From the NCBI GenBank assembly GCA_947456005.1, contig CANGRP010000064.1, positions 1 to 10,632 of the forward strand: a stretch of 10,632 nt of DNA. Direction: 5' to 3'. Source of the DNA: Caulobacteraceae bacterium (GTDB taxonomy: Bacteria; Pseudomonadota; Alphaproteobacteria; Caulobacterales; Caulobacteraceae). A program made the position numbers and the translations under genes. The notes under the pieces were generated by a model that saw only the letters and a program-made list of their open reading frames with translations, was not told the DNA's origin and made no database searches. Shown in pieces: positions 7,044 to 10,632 of this stretch. The stretch's first letter is position 1, and each line of letters begins with the position of its first letter.

Positions 7044-7150
7044 ACCGCCGTTGACCCCCTCACCCGGCTTCGCCGGGGAGCAATTGGCTCTCTAATTCCT
7101 CCCCCCAGGGGGAGGTGGACCGCGCAGCGGGACGGAGGGGGTCAGCGGCC
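7044..7150 (+). repeat. Intergenic palindromic repeat, copy C (direct orientation, internally deleted)
   Basis: The first 34 bases (7044-7077) match copy A exactly from 1030. Compared with A, 14 bases of the second hairpin are missing, so the first hairpin runs straight into GGAGCAATTGGCTCT. The distance between the TGA and TCA ends is 93 bases, against 107 in copy A. Remaining stems are 7063-7068/7072-7077 (loop TTC), the central CCTCCCCCCAGGGGGAGG palindrome (plus-strand 7098-7115), and 7120-7123/7127-7130 (loop GCA). It lies in the gap between the convergent transporter and rodA genes and fills most of it; the remaining bases to 7178 show nothing recognisable. A bidirectional terminator role is possible but unproven. 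Confidence 0.85.
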
Positions 7151-7178
7151 CCTCCGCAGACCCCAATCCCCAGAGCCG

Positions 7179-8336
7179 CTAGATCAGCGAGCTCTTCGAG
7201 GCGGTGACCTCGGAGTAACGGTGCACCCGCACCGACTGGACGAGACCGAAGCCGACCATCACCGTCAGCATGACCGAGCCGCCATAGGACAGGAGCGGCA
7301 TGGGCACGCCCACCACCGGCGCCATGCCCATCACCATGGCGCCATTGATCAGCACGTAGAGGGCGAAGGTCGAGGTCACGCCGGCGGCGGCCAGCCGTCC
7401 GAAATGGGAATGGGCGAGGGAGGCGGTGCGCAGGGACATGAAGATCACCGCCAGATAGAGCAGGAGGAGGGTCGCGCAGCCAATGAAGCCGAACTCCTCG
7501 GCCAGGGTCGCAAAGATGAAGTCGGTCTGCTTCTCCGGGAGGAAGTTCAGCTGGCTCTGCGAGCCCAGCCCGTAGCCCTTGCCGAGAAGCCCGCCGGAAC
7601 CCAGGGCGATCTTCGACTGGAGGATGTGGTAGCCGGACCCCGAGGGATCGGTCTCGGGGTTCATGAAGGTCAGGATCCTCTGCCGCTGGTAGTCGTGCAG
7701 GACGAAAAGGAAGAAGGGCGGCAGGGCGGCGAGGACCAGGCCGGCGCCGGCGAAGATCACCTTCCAGGACAGGCCGGCCAGGATGACCACCGTCAGCCCG
7801 GTCAGGGCCAGGAGGACCGCCGTGCCGAGGTCCGGCTGGTGCGCCACCAGGAGGGTCGGCGCGCCGATCATGGCCGCCGGTATGAGGAGCCACCAGGACA
7901 GCCGGGCCCGCTCCGCCGAGAGGCCGTGGTAGAACCGGCCCAGGGCCAGGACCAGACCCAGCTTCATGATCTCAGAGGGCTGGAAGCTGCCCAGCGGGCC
8001 GAGGTCCAGCCATCTCTGGGCGCCGAGGCGGACGTCTCCCACCAGTTCAACAGCGATCAGCAGGATCAGGCTCACGGCGTAGAGCGGATAGGCGATGGCC
8101 GCCCAGACCCTCAGGTCGATGACGGCCAGCGCCACCATCAGGACAAAGGCCACGCCGAAGCGGGTGATGTGGTTGGCCGCCCAGGGCTCCCAGCTGGAGC
8201 CGGCGATGGAGAACATCATCAGGGCGCCAGCGACGGCGATCAGGATGAGGGCGAGGCAGAAGACGCCGTCGATCTGGGTGATCTTGTCGATCAGCCGTCC
8301 GCGTTCGGCGCGCAAGGTCAGGCCCGCCAGGGTCAT
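7179..8336 (-). CDS. rodA: Peptidoglycan glycosyltransferase RodA (SEDS family)
   Basis: A 385-residue polytopic membrane protein of the SEDS family, which polymerises lipid II into glycan strands for lateral wall growth together with PBP2. Family marks in order: GAQRWLDLGPLGSFQPSEIMK (105-125, highly conserved), AHQPDLGTA (165-173), GSGGLLGKGYGLGSQSQLNFLPEKQTDFIFA in pieces across 246-276, and PLLSYGGS near the C terminus. Asp272 within PEKQTDFIF matches the essential catalytic aspartate of RodA. Length and about ten helices fit the family. Start ATG 8336-8334 overlaps the mrdA stop (ATGA), with a GGGGAGG ribosome site (plus 8343-8349) about 6 bases upstream inside mrdA. It is the last gene of the shape operon in this window; repeat copy C lies just beyond its TAG. 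Confidence 0.97.
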   Translation of the reverse strand: MTLAGLTLRAERGRLIDKITQIDGVFCLALILIAVAGALMMFSIAGSSWEPWAANHITRFGVAFVLMVALAVIDLRVWAAIAYPLYAVSLILLIAVELVGDVRLGAQRWLDLGPLGSFQPSEIMKLGLVLALGRFYHGLSAERARLSWWLLIPAAMIGAPTLLVAHQPDLGTAVLLALTGLTVVILAGLSWKVIFAGAGLVLAALPPFFLFVLHDYQRQRILTFMNPETDPSGSGYHILQSKIALGSGGLLGKGYGLGSQSQLNFLPEKQTDFIFATLAEEFGFIGCATLLLLYLAVIFMSLRTASLAHSHFGRLAAAGVTSTFALYVLINGAMVMGMAPVVGVPMPLLSYGGSVMLTVMVGFGLVQSVRVHRYSEVTASKSSLI

Positions 8337-10258
8337 GCCGGACCTCCCCGCCCTCCGGCGCCGCTGTCCGCGACCGAAACCGGCGGGGCTGGAGGCCGTT
8401 CGATCCGGCTGCGAAGCTCGGGATCCTTCAGGAGGGCCAGGCGCATCAGGTCCCGGGCCCGGGGCGCCGCCGCCTGGGCGCCGAAGCCGCCGTGCTCGAC
8501 CAGCACCGCGATGGCGTACCTCGGCGTATCGTGGGGCGCAAAGCCGACGAACCAGGCGTGGTCGCGCAGATGCCAGGGCCCGTTGGTGCCATGGATGCCC
8601 CGCCCGCCATTGTAGTTGTAGCCCTGGGCGGTCCCTGTCTTGCCCGCCATCCGGATGTCGCCCAGCCCGATCTGGCCCGTGCGCGCCGCCGTGCCACGGG
8701 TGGTCACCGATCCCATGGCCTCGCGGACCAGGGCCAGGTGGGCGGGGTCGAAGTCCATGTCCGGCGCCGCCGCTCCATCCGGAAGGCGCTCGCCGCCGAT
8801 GGCGCGGATCAGGCGGGGAGTGAGCGCCTTTCGGCCATTGGCCATCCGCGCCGCCGAGACGCATTGCTGGAGGGCGTTGACCAGGGTGTAGCCCTGGCCG
8901 ATCCCCAGGCTGGGAGTCTCGCCGATGTGCCAGCGCGGGTCCCGCGGGAAGTTGCGGCGCTTGTACTCGGTATCGGGCACCAGGCCCTTCTTCTGGCCGG
9001 GAATGCCGATGTCGTAGGCCTGTCCGAGACCGAACCGGCGGGCGACATCGGCGATCTTGTCCGGGCCGAGTTGCAGCGAGATGGTATAGAAATAGGTGTC
9101 GCACGAGCTGGCGATCGCATCGTGCATGTTGGTCGGGCCGTGTACGCCATCGCAACGCCAGCGACGCCTGCCGAAGTACCAATGGCCTGGGCAGCCAATG
9201 GTCATCTCCGGATCGATCCCGTGCTCCAGGGCGGCGACGGCCACCAGGGTCTTGAAGGTCGACCCCGGCGGATAGGTGGCGGTGAGCGCCTTGTTGAACA
9301 GGGGCTTGTGGTCATATTCCGCCAGCGCCTTGTACTCCGCCGTGCTGAGGCCCCGCACGAACCGGTTGGCGTCGAAGCTGGGGGCCGACACCAGGGCCAG
9401 GAGGTCGCCGGATCGGCAGTCCATCAGCACGGCCGCGCCGCTCTCCTCGCCGAACAGCTCCAGGCCGCGGAGCTGCAGGTCCATGTCCAGGCTGAGCTGG
9501 ACCTCCTTGCCCGGGGTGGCCGGGATGTCGCCGCCGGGCGCCAGCCGGACCTGCCGGCCGCGGGCGTCGACCTCGACCTTCTGGGCGCCGGGACGGCCCC
9601 GCAGCTCCAGGTCCAGGGCCTTCTCCAGTCCCTGCCGGCCGATCCGGAACCCCGGGTGCAGCATGATGGGCTCGGCATTGGGTCCGGTCCCGGTGATGTC
9701 CTCCTTGTTCACCTTGGCCACATAGCCGATCACATGGGCGAAGGCGCCCCCGTGGGGATAGACCCGGACCTCGCCCATGTCCGCCGTTACGCCCGGCAGT
9801 TCCGTGGCCCGGATGTTGACCGCCGAGAACTGCTCCCAGGTGATGTCCTCCATGATGGCCACGGGCGTGTTCCGGGGGGCGTTGCCCAGGTCCCGCAGGA
9901 TCCTCTGCCGCCGGGCGTCGTCCATGGGGACATAGGCGGCCAGGGTGGAGATCATCGCCTCCGGGTCCCGATCCTTCTGGCGGGCGTAGAGCAGACGGAA
10001 GTTGGGCCGGTTGGTGGCCAGTATGGCGCCGTTGCGATCCGTGATCGTGCCCCGGGGCGGGGGCACCAGGCGGAAGTTGAACTGGTTGGAGGTCGACAGC
10101 TTGTCGTAGCGCGCGTTCTCCACGAGCTGCAGGTAGCCCAGCCGGCCCGCCAGGACCGCCACACCCGCCGCAATGCCGCCCCCCAGCAGGAAGGCGCGAC
10201 GATGGAAGACGCTCTGCCGGGCGTTGACGTCAGAGAGGATGATGGACGGTTGGGTCAT
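8333..10258 (-). CDS. mrdA: Penicillin-binding protein 2, elongation-specific transpeptidase
   Basis: A 641-residue class B PBP that cross-links peptidoglycan in the elongasome as the partner of RodA. A short cytoplasmic N terminus precedes one membrane anchor (about 22-46). The dimerisation/pedestal region follows, with PPPRGTITDRNG (66-77) and GRQGLEKALD (207-216) motifs. In the transpeptidase domain, STFK at 333-336 holds nucleophile Ser333. The second motif is SCD at 385-387 (SxD as in PBP2, where many PBPs have SxN) and the third is KTGT at 540-543. It ends in a Pro/Ala/Gly-rich tail of about 20 residues. Length matches E. coli PBP2 (633). Start ATG 10258 lies 5 bases after the mreD stop, with no clear Shine-Dalgarno, so translation is probably coupled to mreD. 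The stop overlaps the rodA start. It is a beta-lactam target. Confidence 0.97.
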   Translation of the reverse strand: MTQPSIILSDVNARQSVFHRRAFLLGGGIAAGVAVLAGRLGYLQLVENARYDKLSTSNQFNFRLVPPPRGTITDRNGAILATNRPNFRLLYARQKDRDPEAMISTLAAYVPMDDARRQRILRDLGNAPRNTPVAIMEDITWEQFSAVNIRATELPGVTADMGEVRVYPHGGAFAHVIGYVAKVNKEDITGTGPNAEPIMLHPGFRIGRQGLEKALDLELRGRPGAQKVEVDARGRQVRLAPGGDIPATPGKEVQLSLDMDLQLRGLELFGEESGAAVLMDCRSGDLLALVSAPSFDANRFVRGLSTAEYKALAEYDHKPLFNKALTATYPPGSTFKTLVAVAALEHGIDPEMTIGCPGHWYFGRRRWRCDGVHGPTNMHDAIASSCDTYFYTISLQLGPDKIADVARRFGLGQAYDIGIPGQKKGLVPDTEYKRRNFPRDPRWHIGETPSLGIGQGYTLVNALQQCVSAARMANGRKALTPRLIRAIGGERLPDGAAAPDMDFDPAHLALVREAMGSVTTRGTAARTGQIGLGDIRMAGKTGTAQGYNYNGGRGIHGTNGPWHLRDHAWFVGFAPHDTPRYAIAVLVEHGGFGAQAAAPRARDLMRLALLKDPELRSRIERPPAPPVSVADSGAGGRGGPA

Positions 10259-10263
10259 GGCGG

Positions 10264-10632
10264 TCAGCGGAACCGGACATCGGCGTCGCGGAAGTGCTCG
10301 ATGAGCAGGGCGGCGACGGGAAAGAGGAGGACAGTGGCCAGCCATTGCAGGCCGGCTGCGACGAGGGAGGGCGGCGCACCGGAGATCCAGGCGGTGATCA
10401 GCCATCCCACCGACTGGGCCAACAGGCAGGCGAGACCGTACCAGAACCAGAGCACGACCGGCGACTGTCCGGCAAGGATGTTCCGCAGGGCCAGGATCGG
10501 CAGGTAGGCCGCCAGCAGGGAGATCGCCCACAGGCCGGCGGGCGCGCCCCAGATTGCGTCCAGCACCAGCCCTCCCAGCAGGAGGGCCAGGGCCGGGGAC
10601 GCCGCGGGGCGGATCGTGGCCCAGGCGAAGGC
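10264..10632 (-). CDS. mreD: Rod shape-determining protein MreD, C-terminal part (5' end outside window)
   Basis: The frame is open from the window edge to TGA at 10266-10264, giving 122 residues. The segment ALLLGGLVLDAIWGAPAGLWA is the typical MreD pattern (a helix, then an Asp and a Gly-Leu-Trp turn). Further hydrophobic helices follow, ending in a short polar tail (EHFRDADVRFR). A GTG at 10566 could look like a start but falls in the middle of the conserved segment, so the true start lies upstream. MreD is an inner-membrane scaffold linking MreB/MreC to PBP2-RodA. Typical MreD proteins are about 160-175 residues, so roughly 40-50 are missing. Position directly before mrdA and rodA confirms the call; mreC and mreB are expected beyond the window edge. 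Confidence 0.92.
   Translation of the reverse strand, partial: AFAWATIRPAASPALALLLGGLVLDAIWGAPAGLWAISLLAAYLPILALRNILAGQSPVVLWFWYGLACLLAQSVGWLITAWISGAPPSLVAAGLQWLATVLLFPVAALLIEHFRDADVRFR

Noticed and set aside
1030..7150. Possible CRISPR or tandem array
   Set aside because: The three repeat copies are kilobases apart, in both orientations, with genes between them; there are no regular spacers and no cas genes.
1165..7182. Three minus-strand genes all ending in TAG within a CTAG tetramer (1165, 4620, 7179)
   Set aside because: Three cases, each simply a codon ending in C followed by TAG, are consistent with C-ending codon bias and chance.
7221..8615. A 464-codon plus-strand open frame opposite rodA and the mrdA end
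   Set aside because: The product is a His/Asp/Gln/Gly-rich shadow of transmembrane codons and crosses two well-identified genes in antisense.
8492..10507. A 671-codon open frame on the plus strand, opposite mrdA
   Set aside because: It is a mirror of mrdA caused by high GC at codon third positions. Its product is low-complexity (Gly, Arg, Gln, Val rich) with no recognisable domain, while the minus strand encodes a complete PBP2.
10264..10566. GTG at 10566 as the start of mreD
   Set aside because: The frame remains open to the window edge and the residues upstream continue a conserved MreD helix, so this GTG is an internal valine.

Overview
The window is very GC-rich, gene-dense chromosomal DNA from a bacterium. 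Gene content and order fit an alphaproteobacterium, most likely of the Caulobacterales (Caulobacter or Phenylobacterium type). The support is a cell-shape operon running mreD-mrdA-rodA, epoxide-hydrolase-like proteins in numbers typical of that group, and a family of GC-rich intergenic palindromic repeats. The taxonomic call is inference from style; no rRNA or marker alignment was available. I found no tRNA, rRNA, CRISPR, transposase or phage gene.

Layout. Positions 1-1040 (+) hold the 3' end of an amidase-signature enzyme, then a DUF423 small membrane protein overlapping it by 4 bases. On the minus strand, 1165-2386 encodes a Bcr/CflA-type drug exporter broken by a one-base frameshift in a five-base homopolymer. 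Divergent from it, 2468-3478 (+) is an epoxide-hydrolase-like alpha/beta hydrolase, followed by a prolyl iminopeptidase at 3631-4623 (+). A second epoxide-hydrolase-like enzyme, 4620-5591 (-), converges on the peptidase, and the two share a CTAG in which both stop codons lie. Divergent from that is an MFS transporter, 5757-7043 (+). From 7179 to the end of the window, all on the minus strand, lies the elongasome operon: mreD (5' end cut off by the window), mrdA (PBP2) and rodA. These three are packed with a 5-base gap and an ATGA overlap.

How the genes work together. MreD, PBP2 and RodA form the lateral-wall peptidoglycan synthesis machine: RodA is the glycosyltransferase, PBP2 the transpeptidase and MreD a membrane scaffold. 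The rest looks like ordinary catabolic and detoxification housekeeping: three alpha/beta hydrolases, an amidase and two exporters. No shared pathway can be read from the sequence.

The most distinctive non-coding signal is a repeat of about 93-110 bp present three times (1030-1150, 3481-3602 inverted, 7044-7150). Each copy has terminal inverted repeats and a run of internal hairpins. Paired changes preserve the stems between copies. Every copy starts at, or within 3 bases of, the stop codon of a plus-strand gene, and one supplies that stop codon. I see no evidence for a new defence or biosynthetic system here; the repeat family and the frameshifted exporter are the points worth a second look.
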